Assembly (NCBI RefSeq): GCF_000504165.1 | Contig: NZ_AYSE01000001.1 | Location: 496,001 to 560,000, forward strand | Origin: Bacillus sp. FJAT-14578 | GTDB taxonomy: Bacteria > Bacillota > Bacilli > Bacillales > Bacillaceae_H | Length of the DNA stretch: 64,000 nucleotides | Reading direction: 5' to 3' | Part shown: positions 37,689 through 48,700 of the stretch, in pieces | How the letters are laid out: every line of letters starts with the position of its first letter | How positions within the stretch are numbered: the first letter of the stretch is position 1 | Notes under the pieces: model-generated | Seen by the model: only the letters and a program-made list of their open reading frames with translations | Databases searched by the model: none | Told to the model about the DNA's origin: nothing | Program-made: the position numbers and the translations under genes

Positions 37689-37919
37689 CTATTCCTCTGA
37701 AACGCCATCTTCGCCATCTTGCTTGTTGACTTTTCTGTAATGCAATAGCTCAGCGTCGATTTCTTCCAATGCCTTCCCGACGTATTTATGGGATATCGGC
37801 TTTGCAATCATTAAATCATCATGCACTTGCAGCTGGCGAGCTCGTTTCGCCGCCACTGTAACAAGCGTATATTTTGAGTCGAGTTTTCTCATTAATGAAT
37901 CAATTGATGGATCAAGCAT
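37689..37919 (-). CDS. rpoZ: RNA polymerase omega subunit
   Basis: Omega supports assembly of the beta-prime subunit. The 76-residue protein contains the conserved [20 protein letters not shown] start and [15 protein letters not shown]. It begins three bases after the gmk stop and ends at a terminator, so gmk-rpoZ form the end of a transcript, as in B. subtilis. Confidence 0.95.
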   Translation of the reverse strand: MLDPSIDSLMRKLDSKYTLVTVAAKRARQLQVHDDLMIAKPISHKYVGKALEEIDAELLHYRKVNKQDGEDGVSEE

Positions 37920-37922
37920 AAA

Positions 37923-38815
<893 letters not shown>

Positions 38816-38876
38816 CTACAAGCCTCCTAATGGGTTATATTGTAACCGTCTTGACGGTAACCTAACCCCGCTTACA

Positions 38877-39752
38877 TTATTCGATATTTTGAACTTGTTC
38901 TTTTATTCGTTCCAAAGCGGTTTTCATTTCCACAACAAACTGAGCAATCTCCCCATTGTTTGCTTTTGAGCCAATCGTATTCATTTCACGGTTTAACTCT
39001 TGTACAAGAAAATCCAACTTTCGCCCAACCGCTCCTTTTTTCTGAAGCGTCTGAACGAATTGGGACAAATGACTTTCAATTCTTGTCAACTCTTCGTTAA
39101 TATCGGCTTTATCCGCAAAAATGGCAGCCTCTGTCAATAATCGTTGTTCGTCCACTATGCCGCCTGCCAAGTCTGCCAACCGTTTTTGCAAACGATAGCG
39201 GTATTGCTCAACCACTTGTGGGGCCAATAAAACAATTTGCTTACGAGCGTTTTTGATATGCTCCAATTGAGCAAGGACATCGGCGGTAAGCTGTGCTCCT
39301 TCTAAACGCCTCATCTCAACTAATTGTTCAACGGCCCGCTCAGACGCCTGAAGAACAAGATCATATATCGGTGAATACTGTTTCTCTTCTTCAACCGTTG
39401 TGAGCACATCCGGCATTGTCAGTACATCATACACTCGGATGTCTTCTTTCAATCCGTATTCATTCTTCGCTTGCTGCAAGTGATGAATATATTCCTGCAG
39501 CAGCTGGCGGTCGATTTGGACTTTTTTCTTTACAATGCCTTCACCTGATATGGTAACAAAAACCTCAATTCGTCCGCGTTCTATGTAAGTTTGAATGAGT
39601 TTTTTTATCTTATCTTCCATTTCAAGCAATTGCCTTGGCATCCGAATCACCATTTCGCAAAAACGATGATTGACCGTTTTCATTTCAACCGTCACCGTAT
39701 GCCCAGGGGACTCCGCTTTTCCTCTGCCAAAGCCTGTCATACTGTAAACCAT
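38877..39752 (-). CDS. yloC: YicC/YloC-family endoribonuclease
   Basis: A 291-residue protein with the family N-terminus VYSMTGFGRGKAE and C-terminus GRKLDFLVQELNREMNTIGSKAN. Homologues in E. coli and B. subtilis have been shown to be ribonucleases with a trimeric or hexameric ring; that is family knowledge. The middle is helical and charged. It is upstream of remA by 61 bases, and a dispersed element separates it from the P-ATPase gene. Confidence 0.92.
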   Translation of the reverse strand: MVYSMTGFGRGKAESPGHTVTVEMKTVNHRFCEMVIRMPRQLLEMEDKIKKLIQTYIERGRIEVFVTISGEGIVKKKVQIDRQLLQEYIHHLQQAKNEYGLKEDIRVYDVLTMPDVLTTVEEEKQYSPIYDLVLQASERAVEQLVEMRRLEGAQLTADVLAQLEHIKNARKQIVLLAPQVVEQYRYRLQKRLADLAGGIVDEQRLLTEAAIFADKADINEELTRIESHLSQFVQTLQKKGAVGRKLDFLVQELNREMNTIGSKANNGEIAQFVVEMKTALERIKEQVQNIE

Positions 39753-39808
39753 GTTATCACATCCACTATGTACATATCTTACACAAAATATTTCCGAAAA
39801 GAAAGTAA

Positions 39809-39985
39809 GAAAAGCGCAAGCGCCTTGGTCAAAGAAGGCCGACTAAGAACGCCGCGTCCTGCGGCAACGTCGGCATGACCCACATCCTGTGGGCCCAAGG
39901 AAATAGGGATTGACCCCGTATACGCTTTTTGCCTTATGAGGGCAATCATCTTTTCCCGTGCTAAGCTAGGCGCTGAAGCTGGACA
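39809..39985 (+). repeat. Dispersed intergenic element, second full copy
   Basis: It begins GAAAAGCGCAAGCGCCTTGG and ends AGGCGCTGAAGCTGGACA. Nearly all of it aligns base for base with 1997-2171, including GCCGCGTCCTGCGGCAACG and TTGCCTTATGAGGGCAATCA, both of which contain short inverted repeats. It lies in the 314-base gap between yloC and the P-ATPase gene; the remainder of that gap holds only a terminator. Confidence 0.88.
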
Positions 39986-40013
39986 CCCATGAATTTTATA
40001 CTCCCTCTTTCAC

Positions 40014-40052
40014 AAAAGAAAAGGTAATAGAAGCATGTTCTATCACCTTTTG
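40014..40052 (-). terminator. Terminator after yloB
   Basis: AAAAGGTAATAGAA pairs with TTCTATCACCTTTT with one mismatch around GCATG, and a T-rich stretch follows on the minus strand. It is 15 bases from the yloB stop. Confidence 0.8.
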
Positions 40053-40066
40053 CATTATATCATAGT

Positions 40067-42745
40067 TCAGGATGATTTTCTTGTCAAAAGTGAACCTGCC
40101 AGCAAAAAAGTTGGAACGCTGGCCATGCCAAGGATGATGAGCCACTCGCGCGGCATGATCGGCATCGTATGGAAAATCGGCTGCAGCGGCGGATAATAAA
40201 TGACGACCAACATGAGCAAGATAGACGATATGACAGCTGCGACTAAATATAGGTTTTCAAATGGATTCCGGTCAAATACAGACTTGTCGCTGCGGCAATC
40301 GAACACATGGATCAGCTGGGCCATGACAAGCGTTGCAAAGGCGATTGTTTGGGCATAATCAAGATTTTCCGGCGTGTTGTCATACACAATTATAAACGCT
40401 GCCAGTGTTGCGATTCCGATTAAAAATCCCCGGCTGATCACTTTCCAGCCCAGCCCTCTCGCAAATACCCCTTCTTTCGGATGACGAGGTTTACGCTTCA
40501 TCACATTTTCTTCCGGCTGATCGAGCCCCAATGCCATTGCCGGAAGCCCATCCGTCACCAGATTGACCCATAGAATCTGAATGGGTACAAGCGGAAGCGG
40601 CAAAGCTAAAATCATGGCAAACAGCATGACTAAAATCTCTCCTACGTTGGAGGCCAATAAATAGCGAATAAATTTGCGGATGTTTTCGTAAATGTTCCGT
40701 CCTTCTTTGATCGCTGACTTAATCGTCGCAAAGTTGTCATCGAGCAAGACGAGTGCGGATGCTTCCTTTGCTACATCTGTTCCGGTAATGCCCATCGCAA
40801 TCCCGATATCAGCCGCTTTAATCGCGGGTGCATCGTTCACTCCATCCCCGGTCATGGCCACAACATGCCCTTTTGCCTGCAGGGCTTTGACAATTTTCAA
40901 TTTGTGTTCGGGAGAGACGCGTGCATAAACGTATACATCATCAACGACTTCTTCCAGTTCATCGACGCTCATTTTCGATAATGTATAACCATCCAACACT
41001 TTGCCTCCAGGTTTTAAAATGCCAAGCTGGGAAGCAATCGCTTTGGCCGTTATAACGTGATCGCCCGTAATCATGACCGTTTTGATACCGGCATCGCGGC
41101 ATTCCTTCACCGCTTCTTTTACTTCCGGTCTTGGCGGGTCTATCATACCCTGTAATCCTATCAGGACGAGTTCCCGCTCGGCCTCATGTTCATGATGGAA
41201 CGTTTCGTTTATGAGAGGGCGGTATGCGATAGCGATCGTACGAAGGGCCTGCCCCGCGAGCTGATCGATTGCGGTTTTGACCTCGTTGCCCATAGACGGT
41301 GACATTGGCTGCAATTTATTATCCCATAAAATTTTGGAACTGTTTGTCACCAAAACATCCGGTGCCCCTTTTGTCACGACATAGCGTTTACCGTCTTTTT
41401 TATCTTTGACTACAACACTCATCATTTTTCGGGTTGAATCGAACGGGAACTCCTGAATGATGTCAAATTGCTGCAAAACGGATTCCCGATCAAAACCGGC
41501 TTTCATGGCAGCTACAAGCAATGCTGCCTCCGTTGGGTCCCCATCTATGGCATAGTCGTCCTTTTGTCTGATTAATCCTGTTTGATTGCAAAGTACCCCA
41601 AATAATAATAGTTGTTGCAATGGTTTTGACTGAGCCGGGTGGACTTCCCTCTCGCCTGCATAAAAATGTCCTTCCGGATGGTACCCTGTTCCGCTGACAT
41701 TCCACGTATTTCCTCCTGACCAAAGGTGGGTAACGGTCATCTTGTTTTGTGTCATCGTACCCGTTTTATCCGAGCAAATGACCGATGCGCATCCAAGCGT
41801 TTCTACGGCAGGAAGTTTCCTTACAATCGCCTTTTGCTTGATCATGCGCTGTACACCAAGAGATAACGCGACGGTCACGATGGCCGGAAGTCCTTCCGGA
41901 ATCGCCGCAACAGCTAACGATACACCCGCTAAAAACATTTCGTATAAAGCATGCCCCTGAATCACGCCAATGCCGACGACAAGCATCGTTAACAATAAAG
42001 CGACCACAATCAAAATTTTCCCTAGCTGCTCAAGCTTTCTCTGAAGCGGAGTCATCATCGTTTCAGCACTTTGCAACAGATTAGCAATTTGTCCCATGGC
42101 AGTATTCATGCCTGTGCCCACGACCACTCCCATCCCATTTCCTCTTGTCACGAGCGTTCCCATAAAGGCCATATTGCTTTGGTCGCCAAGGGGAACGTCT
42201 TGTCCGGTTAGCGGGGATGTGTGTTTCGAAACGGGGAGAGATTCTCCGGTTAGGGCGGATTCTTCAATTTCCAAGCTTTTCGCTTCTAAAATACGAATAT
42301 CCGCCCCGATGCGATCACCGCTCGTAAACTTAATGATATCTCCCACAACCAACTCTTTTGATGGAATCCGCACCCACTCTCCTTCTCTCAATCCCATTAC
42401 TTGGGGAGCGGACAACTCTTTTAGCGCATCAAGTGACTTTTCAGCCCGCCTTTCTTGAAAGAAACCTAAAAATCCATTTATAATGACAATTGCAATAATG
42501 GCAATTGCATCAATGTATTCCCCAAGCAGGCCGGAAATTAATGTTGCCGCGAGCAAGACAAGCACCATAAAGTCTTTGAATTGTTCAAGAAATAAAAGTA
42601 AAGCTGATTGTTTTTCAGCTTCCTCGAGTTCGTTCATTCCATCCTGTTTTTGCTTTTCTTTTGCCTCCTTTGTCGATAGACCTGTTTCTTTTGTCGTTTT
42701 TGTCATTTGCAAGACAGCTCTTTCACTCAGTTCATACCACTTCAT
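40067..42745 (-). CDS. yloB: P-type Ca2+-transporting ATPase (YloB)
   Basis: A P2A-type ATPase that exports or sequesters Ca2+. Visible motifs are the TGES actuator loop, PEGLP in membrane helix 4 with surrounding VAAIPEGLPAIVTVALS, the phosphorylated aspartate in CSDKTGTMTQN, KGAPDV, and TGDGVNDAPA. Helix 6 has NLVTDGLPAMALG, matching Ca2+ pumps. Length is 892 residues from the ATG at 42745, preceded by GTGTGGAG. In B. subtilis YloB is linked to spore heat resistance. rqcH is divergent upstream. Confidence 0.95.
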   Translation of the reverse strand: MKWYELSERAVLQMTKTTKETGLSTKEAKEKQKQDGMNELEEAEKQSALLLFLEQFKDFMVLVLLAATLISGLLGEYIDAIAIIAIVIINGFLGFFQERRAEKSLDALKELSAPQVMGLREGEWVRIPSKELVVGDIIKFTSGDRIGADIRILEAKSLEIEESALTGESLPVSKHTSPLTGQDVPLGDQSNMAFMGTLVTRGNGMGVVVGTGMNTAMGQIANLLQSAETMMTPLQRKLEQLGKILIVVALLLTMLVVGIGVIQGHALYEMFLAGVSLAVAAIPEGLPAIVTVALSLGVQRMIKQKAIVRKLPAVETLGCASVICSDKTGTMTQNKMTVTHLWSGGNTWNVSGTGYHPEGHFYAGEREVHPAQSKPLQQLLLFGVLCNQTGLIRQKDDYAIDGDPTEAALLVAAMKAGFDRESVLQQFDIIQEFPFDSTRKMMSVVVKDKKDGKRYVVTKGAPDVLVTNSSKILWDNKLQPMSPSMGNEVKTAIDQLAGQALRTIAIAYRPLINETFHHEHEAERELVLIGLQGMIDPPRPEVKEAVKECRDAGIKTVMITGDHVITAKAIASQLGILKPGGKVLDGYTLSKMSVDELEEVVDDVYVYARVSPEHKLKIVKALQAKGHVVAMTGDGVNDAPAIKAADIGIAMGITGTDVAKEASALVLLDDNFATIKSAIKEGRNIYENIRKFIRYLLASNVGEILVMLFAMILALPLPLVPIQILWVNLVTDGLPAMALGLDQPEENVMKRKPRHPKEGVFARGLGWKVISRGFLIGIATLAAFIIVYDNTPENLDYAQTIAFATLVMAQLIHVFDCRSDKSVFDRNPFENLYLVAAVISSILLMLVVIYYPPLQPIFHTMPIMPREWLIILGMASVPTFLLAGSLLTRKSS

Positions 42746-42792
42746 GCCATTTCTCCACACCCTTTGCCTTCATTCTCTATATCGTAAGCTTA

Positions 42793-42821
42793 TTCAGACT
42801 CGTCCTAAAACATGCTATACT
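42793..42821 (+). promoter_or_regulatory. Probable promoter of rqcH
   Basis: TTCAGA and TATACT are separated by 17 bases, with TGC just before the -10 box (extended -10). Transcription would start near 42828, placing the hairpin at 42835-42867 in the leader. Confidence 0.6.
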
Positions 42822-42832
42822 TTTCTTAAGTA

Positions 42833-42876
42833 GGGGATGATTCAAAAGGTATGCTTTTGAATCATCCTCCTGAAAG
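42833..42876. repeat. Half copy of the composite hairpin repeat, in the rqcH leader
   Basis: GGATGATTCAAAAG at 42835-42848 pairs perfectly with CTTTTGAATCATCC at 42854-42867 around GTATG. The following AATCATCCTCCTGAAAGG is identical to 18 bases of the copy at 17671, but hairpin B is missing. The AAGGAAGG ribosome binding site of rqcH comes next. Confidence 0.75.
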
Positions 42877-42888
42877 GAAGGAAAAGAT

Positions 42889-44604
42889 ATGTCATTTGAT
42901 GGAATGTTTACACATGCGATGCTGCAAGAATTAAAAGCAAACCTTGAAACGGGTCGCATCAATAAAATTCACCAGCCGTTTTCAAACGAGCTGATTTTCC
43001 AAGTGCGCACAAACGGCGTAAACCGAAAATTGTTGATTTCCGCTCACCCGAGCTATGCACGAGTGCATTTTACAAATGAAGCATATGGCAATCCGGCTGA
43101 ACCGCCGATGTTTTGCATGCTTCTACGTAAACATTTAGAAGGAAGTATTATTGAAAAAGTGAGCCAGCACGAACTGGACCGCATTTTAATCATTGAAACG
43201 AAAGGCCGCAACGAAATCGGCGACCTCATCGAAAAACAATTAATCATTGAAATTATGGGACGCCACAGCAATATCGTCCTTATCGATAAAGATAAAAATG
43301 TAATCATTGACAGCATTAAACATATTCCGATGTCCTTGAACCGCCACCGTACCATTCTTCCAGGCCATCCTTATGTGCTCCCGCCAGAACAAGAAAAGAG
43401 CAATCCTTTGGAAGCGACGGAAGAAACCATTTTAAAAAAGATCGATTTCAACAGCGGAAAATTGGCCGGGCAGCTTGTTCATGCCTTTGAAGGAATGTCA
43501 CCGCTTTTAGCGAATGAGATTGTGCACCAAGCAGGCATCGCCAACCGCAGCTCTTTACCAAAAGCGTTTATGGATACAATGGTCCGCATTAAAGCCCGGC
43601 AATTTATCCCTTCTCTCATTACAAGTGAAGGAAAAGATTATTTTTATATGATTCCTCTCTCTCATTTAAAGGGGGAGAACCAAACGTTCGGTTCAATCAG
43701 TGAACTGCTCGATCGCTTTTATTACGGAAAAGCGGAACGCGACCGCGTCAAACAGCAGGCGAATGATTTGCTGCAGTTTATCTCCACTGAAAAGAAAAAG
43801 AACGAAAAGAAAATTAAAAAACTGGAGCAAACATTGAAAGATGCGGAAAAGGCGCAACAATATCAATTGTACGGCGAGTTGCTCACCTCCAACATGCACA
43901 GCATGAAACAAGGTGACAAGGAAATTGAAGTCATCAATTATTATGATGAAAACGGAGGCACGATCGTCATTCCTCTCGATCCGCAAAAATCGCCGTCTCA
44001 AAATTCCCAAACCTATTTCCTAAAGTATCAAAAAGCCAAAAATTCTGTGGCAATCGTTGAAGAACAAATTGAAAAAGCGAAAGAAGAAATCAGCTATTTC
44101 GATGGATTAATGCAACAAATGGAATCCGCTTCACCTAAAGATATTGGGGAAATCCGCGAAGAGCTCATCGAAGAAGGATATGTGCGAAGCCGCAAAGGAA
44201 AGCAGCAAAAGAAAAACAAACCGCAAAAACCAGTATTAGAACAATATAAATCAAGCGACGGCACAGATATTTTGGTCGGGAAAAACAATAAACAAAATGA
44301 GTATTTGACAAACCGACTTGCGGCAAGGGATGATATTTGGTTTCATACGAAAGATATTCCCGGCTCCCATGTGGTCATCCGCAGCCAAACGCCGTCGGAC
44401 GAAACCATTTTGGAAGCTGCCCACTTGGCTGCCTACTTCAGCAAAGCGAAAAGCTCAAGCGCCGTTCCGGTCGATTACACGAAAATCCGCCATGTAAAAA
44501 AGCCGAGCGGCTCAAAACCCGGCTTTGTCATTTACGATAATCAGCAGACCGTGTATGTGACACCGGATGAAGAAGTTGTCTTGAAACTTCGAAACAACAA
44601 ATAA
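42889..44604 (+). CDS. rqcH: NFACT-family RqcH (YloA), ribosome quality control
   Basis: RqcH binds 50S subunits carrying stalled peptides and recruits tRNA-Ala to add C-terminal alanine tails. The NFACT-N domain starts [28 protein letters not shown]. The central coiled coil spans roughly residues 290-430, and the NFACT-R domain has [20 protein letters not shown] and PGSHVVIRS. Length is 571 residues. This family was earlier annotated as fibronectin-binding protein. AAGGAAGG precedes the ATG. It is on the plus strand, with a bidirectional terminator downstream. Confidence 0.95.
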   Translation: MSFDGMFTHAMLQELKANLETGRINKIHQPFSNELIFQVRTNGVNRKLLISAHPSYARVHFTNEAYGNPAEPPMFCMLLRKHLEGSIIEKVSQHELDRILIIETKGRNEIGDLIEKQLIIEIMGRHSNIVLIDKDKNVIIDSIKHIPMSLNRHRTILPGHPYVLPPEQEKSNPLEATEETILKKIDFNSGKLAGQLVHAFEGMSPLLANEIVHQAGIANRSSLPKAFMDTMVRIKARQFIPSLITSEGKDYFYMIPLSHLKGENQTFGSISELLDRFYYGKAERDRVKQQANDLLQFISTEKKKNEKKIKKLEQTLKDAEKAQQYQLYGELLTSNMHSMKQGDKEIEVINYYDENGGTIVIPLDPQKSPSQNSQTYFLKYQKAKNSVAIVEEQIEKAKEEISYFDGLMQQMESASPKDIGEIREELIEEGYVRSRKGKQQKKNKPQKPVLEQYKSSDGTDILVGKNNKQNEYLTNRLAARDDIWFHTKDIPGSHVVIRSQTPSDETILEAAHLAAYFSKAKSSSAVPVDYTKIRHVKKPSGSKPGFVIYDNQQTVYVTPDEEVVLKLRNNK

Positions 44605-44656
44605 AAAAATGGACCATTTTAAGCAAGACGATGCGGAGATTTTCACCCGCATTGCC

Positions 44657-44702
44657 AAAAAGGAGGAGGCCCCACACCACGTATGGGCCTCCTCCTTTTT
44701 TC
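44657..44702. terminator. Bidirectional terminator between rqcH and the tetR gene
   Basis: AAAAAGGAGGAGGCCC at 44657-44672 pairs perfectly with GGGCCTCCTCCTTTTT at 44685-44700. T-runs on each strand allow it to stop both converging genes. Confidence 0.92.
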
Positions 44703-44728
44703 TCCCGCTCATTTTCCCTAGCGTTTGC

Positions 44729-45610
44729 TTATACTTCCAGCAAGTCCTTAAGCGTCCTGCAATCCTCCTCAAGCTCCGGAACTTTCACAAGATACTCAAT
44801 CAAAGCTTTCAATAAAAATCGTTTTGTTTTTTTGTTCGAGCTTTCCTCTCCAAGCAAAGACAGCGTTTGTAAATATTCCTCCTGAACATCCGGCTCCGCT
44901 TTTAAGTTTTTCACGGTATATTCCATTTGTCTTAATAATAGCTGGATTTTCTGCGCTTTTAATAGAGGGCTGTCCGGTCCGGCATGTACTTCTCCTCCCA
45001 GCGCTTCCATGCTCAAAAAAGACTCGGGCTTCTTCTCAATTAATCCTTTGACCACGATATCCAAAATCGTAGCAATGAATACGGCCGCCTTCTTTCCGTC
45101 CACACTTAAATCATGATGCTGGCATGTATGGACATACTCGATGATGCACCCTTTCAGCAGGAAAAGCAAATCACCCACGTAATCATTGATTTCTTGCCCG
45201 TAAAGATCAAGTAAAAATTCCTTATTCCACGTATTAATTTGCCTAATCGTACATTCTACCGCTTCATTCATTTCTTTATTTTTGAATAGCGGCAAATCAA
45301 AAATGGTCATGAGTAAATGAGCTTGATTGGCAAGGAGCGTCTCTATACAGATTGAGAGAAAATCAACCAATTTATCATGGTCTGAATGATATACTTGTCC
45401 ATACATTTTAACTAGCTCTGCTTCAATTCGCTTCGGTATCAATGCACAAATTTGGAACACGAGATCTTCCTTTGAACTGAAATGCTTATAAAACGAGCCT
45501 TTGGCCATCCCGCTTGCTTTTGCAATTTCCTCCACAGAGGTCGAATTATACCCTTTTTCTGAAAATAGGCGAACAGCCGCACGAATAATTTCTGTTTGTT
45601 TTTCGTCCAT
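44729..45610 (-). CDS. TetR/AcrR-family regulator
   Basis: The N-terminal helix-turn-helix is IIRAAVRLFSEKGYNSTSVE followed by EIAKASGMAKGSFYKHFSSKEDL (about residues 8-50). At 293 residues it is longer than the usual 190-220, with an extra C-terminal helical part. It resembles B. subtilis YerO, the repressor beside the SwrC/YerP pump, but I do not assign orthology. It follows the RND gene after a terminator-like hairpin, and GGGAGGGAG precedes its ATG. It most likely represses the adjacent pump operon. Confidence 0.88.
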   Translation of the reverse strand: MDEKQTEIIRAAVRLFSEKGYNSTSVEEIAKASGMAKGSFYKHFSSKEDLVFQICALIPKRIEAELVKMYGQVYHSDHDKLVDFLSICIETLLANQAHLLMTIFDLPLFKNKEMNEAVECTIRQINTWNKEFLLDLYGQEINDYVGDLLFLLKGCIIEYVHTCQHHDLSVDGKKAAVFIATILDIVVKGLIEKKPESFLSMEALGGEVHAGPDSPLLKAQKIQLLLRQMEYTVKNLKAEPDVQEEYLQTLSLLGEESSNKKTKRFLLKALIEYLVKVPELEEDCRTLKDLLEV

Positions 45611-45625
45611 CCAATCTCCCTCCCA

Positions 45626-45639
45626 AGTTAAGATTAACT
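45626..45639. promoter_or_regulatory. Palindrome upstream of tetR, candidate operator
   Basis: AGTTAAGATTAACT is an inverted repeat with six-base perfect arms 16 bases before the tetR start. It could be an autoregulatory site. It shares AGTT...AACT with the site before the pump operon, but with different spacing, so the assignment is tentative. Confidence 0.3.
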
Positions 45640-45654
45640 CTCACTAATGGAAAT

Positions 45655-45697
45655 GAAAATGTCCTAAAAGCCCCTTTCAGGCTTTTAGGACATTTCC
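45655..45697 (-). terminator. Terminator after the RND gene
   Basis: AAATGTCCTAAAAGCC at 45657-45672 pairs perfectly with GGCTTTTAGGACATTT at 45680-45695, and TTTTCATTT follows on the minus strand. It separates the pump genes from tetR. Confidence 0.82.
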
Positions 45698-45704
45698 CCT
45701 TTAT

Positions 45705-48700
45705 TTACATAGAAAGTTCATGTTCTTTCTCTAACAGCCTTTTCGCTTTCTTTTCTTGACGCTTATTTTTATAAGCTGCAAGCACCATGTACAAAGATGG
45801 TACAACTAACAATGTTAACACCGTGGAGAATATCAACCCAGAAATAATAGTTACCGCCATCGGCTTAAAGAGAACATCACCTCTAACAGCCAGCGGCAAA
45901 AGCCCTACAATGGCTGTCAATGAAGTCAGCAAAATCGGTCGGAAACGGGCTTCCGTTGCTTTGATGACCGCTTCCCTCAAATCCATTCCTTCATGTCTCG
46001 CTTCTTCAATAAACTCGATTAAGACGATTCCGTTCCGGACAACAACTCCCGCGAGCGAAATAATGCCCATGACCGTCATGAAGCCGAGCGGCGTTCTGGT
46101 GATGAATAGCCCAATAATCCCACCAGCCGTCGACAAGTAAACCGTCGTCATAATGATAAACGGAAGAGACAAGGAATTAAACTGCATCGTAATCAACACG
46201 ATAATCAGAAAGACAACGACAATGGACAACTTCCCTAAATTAATGAACGTATCTGCCTGCTCGGAAGTTTCTCCTCCCGCTTCCCATGCATAGCCTTCCG
46301 GAAAATTCGTTTTGCCGAGTTTCCCTTCGATTTCCGTCATTACCTCTGTTGCCGTGCGTCCTTTTACATCCGCCTCCACTGTAATGGTACGCACTAAATT
46401 ATAGTGAGCAATCTGCGGAATCGAGAACGACGGTTTAACTTGGCCAAGCTGTGTTAAAGGAATTTGTTCTCCTTTAGCATTTGTAACACTCAGCTGCTGG
46501 AATAAAACTGACGGATCCTCATTGTCGTTTTTCAAGTAAAGCTTGATATCCAAGCTATCCTTCCCAGTATCGAATTGGCTTACATTGACTCCTTCGCTGA
46601 TTAAACGAAGCGTGCGTGACAAATCTGTATAATTGACAAGATTTTGATCCATCGCTTGCTTATTGACTTCAAACTCTAACGCGTATCGCTCAATTCCCAG
46701 ATTATCCTGAACGTCATACGTTCCCTTTGTACCTGCAACCACCACTTTTACTTGTTCAGAGAGTGTGCGTAGTTTGTCCAAGTCTTCCCCAACAAGACGG
46801 ATGGAAACCGGCTTTCCTACAGGAGGTCCCGATTGCGGCACTTCGGCTACAACCGAAATTCCCGGATACATTTCTTTGAATTTTTCCGTCCAATCCTCCA
46901 CCGTCTTTTCAAGATCCATCTTTCCTTCTTTTCCTACAATCCCGAGTTGGCCAATTGCCGGCCCCTCACTCGGCAAATCTCCTATGCTGCTAAACACTTG
47001 CGGTGCGGTACCACCGGCAGCTGCGGTCACTTTTTCGACTCCGGGCTGCTTTTGTATCCATTCGGAAATATCCGTCACTTGACGGTTCGTTTCTTCAATA
47101 GAGGTACCAACTGGCATTTCCACTTTAATGGTAAATTGCGGCTTATCTTCGCTTGGGAACAATTCAACAGGAGTGAATGGCACTAATCCATATGCGAGCG
47201 TCCCGATCAGTAAACCGATCAGCGCCGTCAATAGCGGACGTTTTAAAACTTTCGGCATGAGATTGCCTGAATAAAGGCGGGTCAGCGTTTGAATTTGTTT
47301 CCCTAATAATCCAGAAGGCTTATTCTGTTCTTCTTTAACACGCCCGCGCCGGTTTCGTTTTTCATACCATTCGCGGAAAATCGGAATAATGGTCAGTGAC
47401 ATAATCATCGATGCCAGCATTGTTAGCGTAATAACGGTTGGAATCGGTTTAATAAACGACCCGATATCCCCTTTTAAAAACATTAACGGTGCAAAGGCGG
47501 CAATCGTGGCCAGCGTAGCTGTAATAATCGAAATCGCCACTTCTTTTGTTCCTTTAACGGCAGCGAACAAGGGACTCTCACCAAAGGTTGTTAACCTGCG
47601 TTCGATATTATCGTTGACAACAACTGCATCATCCACTAATATTCCCAGCACGATAATTAAGCCGATGATCGTAATTTGGTTTAAGGTTACTCCTAAAAAT
47701 GGAAGAAACAATAACCCGGATGCAATCGAAATCGGGATAGCGAGCGCCACAACTGATGACGTCACCATGTTTAAGCCTAACGTACAAATTAAAAGGACGG
47801 CCCCGATGGCGATCGATGTTTCAATTGATAAATCATGGAACAACTCGTCCACACGATCTTTTTGTGCATACAATGATTGAAGCTTGGCATCTTTCGGAAG
47901 GCTTTTTTCCAGCCTATCCATCATTTTATTCACATCTTCATGTACAGACGGAACATCGCTTCCCGTTTCCGCACTCACGCTGATGGTAACTGCGGGCTTG
48001 CCGTTAACATACGCTAAATAATCTGGTTTAACATTAGTAAGGGCAACGGTACCCACGTCCTCCAAATAAATGGGAAACCCTTCTTGCGTTCTTGACACAA
48101 TCACTTTATTGAGATTCTCCGCTTGCTGTGTTTCTTTAATAATGAGCTGATATTCCCGTTCGTTATAGTTCAGTTTCCCCATTGGAACACGCTCATTTTC
48201 CGTTTGGACAGCCTGCATCAGCTGCCCCCATGAAATACCGAATTGCTGCATTTTTTGAACATCAATATCAATTCGCACTTCTTCTTCCGGAATCCCTTTA
48301 ATTGTTACATCCGATACAGACGGAACTGTTCGCAATTGGTCTTTCCATGATTTCATTAAATCATTCAGCTTGTAGATGTCCGCTTGAGAGTTCCCGTATA
48401 CCGCAAACGATTGAATGAAGGCTTTTGTTAAATCGTCATTCACATTCGGTTGATCCGCATCTGGAGGAAGCTCAGCCTCTGCATCTTGTACCTTCTTGCG
48501 AACTTCGTCCCACTTTTGCTTCGCATCGACATCATCATCTGCGGTTATCGTAATGGTTGACATTCCATTGGCAGATATAGAGGTGATTTTTTCGATTCCC
48601 TGTAACTCTTTAATTTTTTGTTCGATTTTTTTCGTCACATTTTGCTCTACTTTTTCCGGAGTTGCTCCAGGATAAGATGTGGTCACGATTGCCTGTTTTA

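Noticed and set aside
47389..47880. 163-residue plus-strand frame opposite the RND gene
   Set aside because: It is an antisense shadow arising from membrane-helix codons of the pump.
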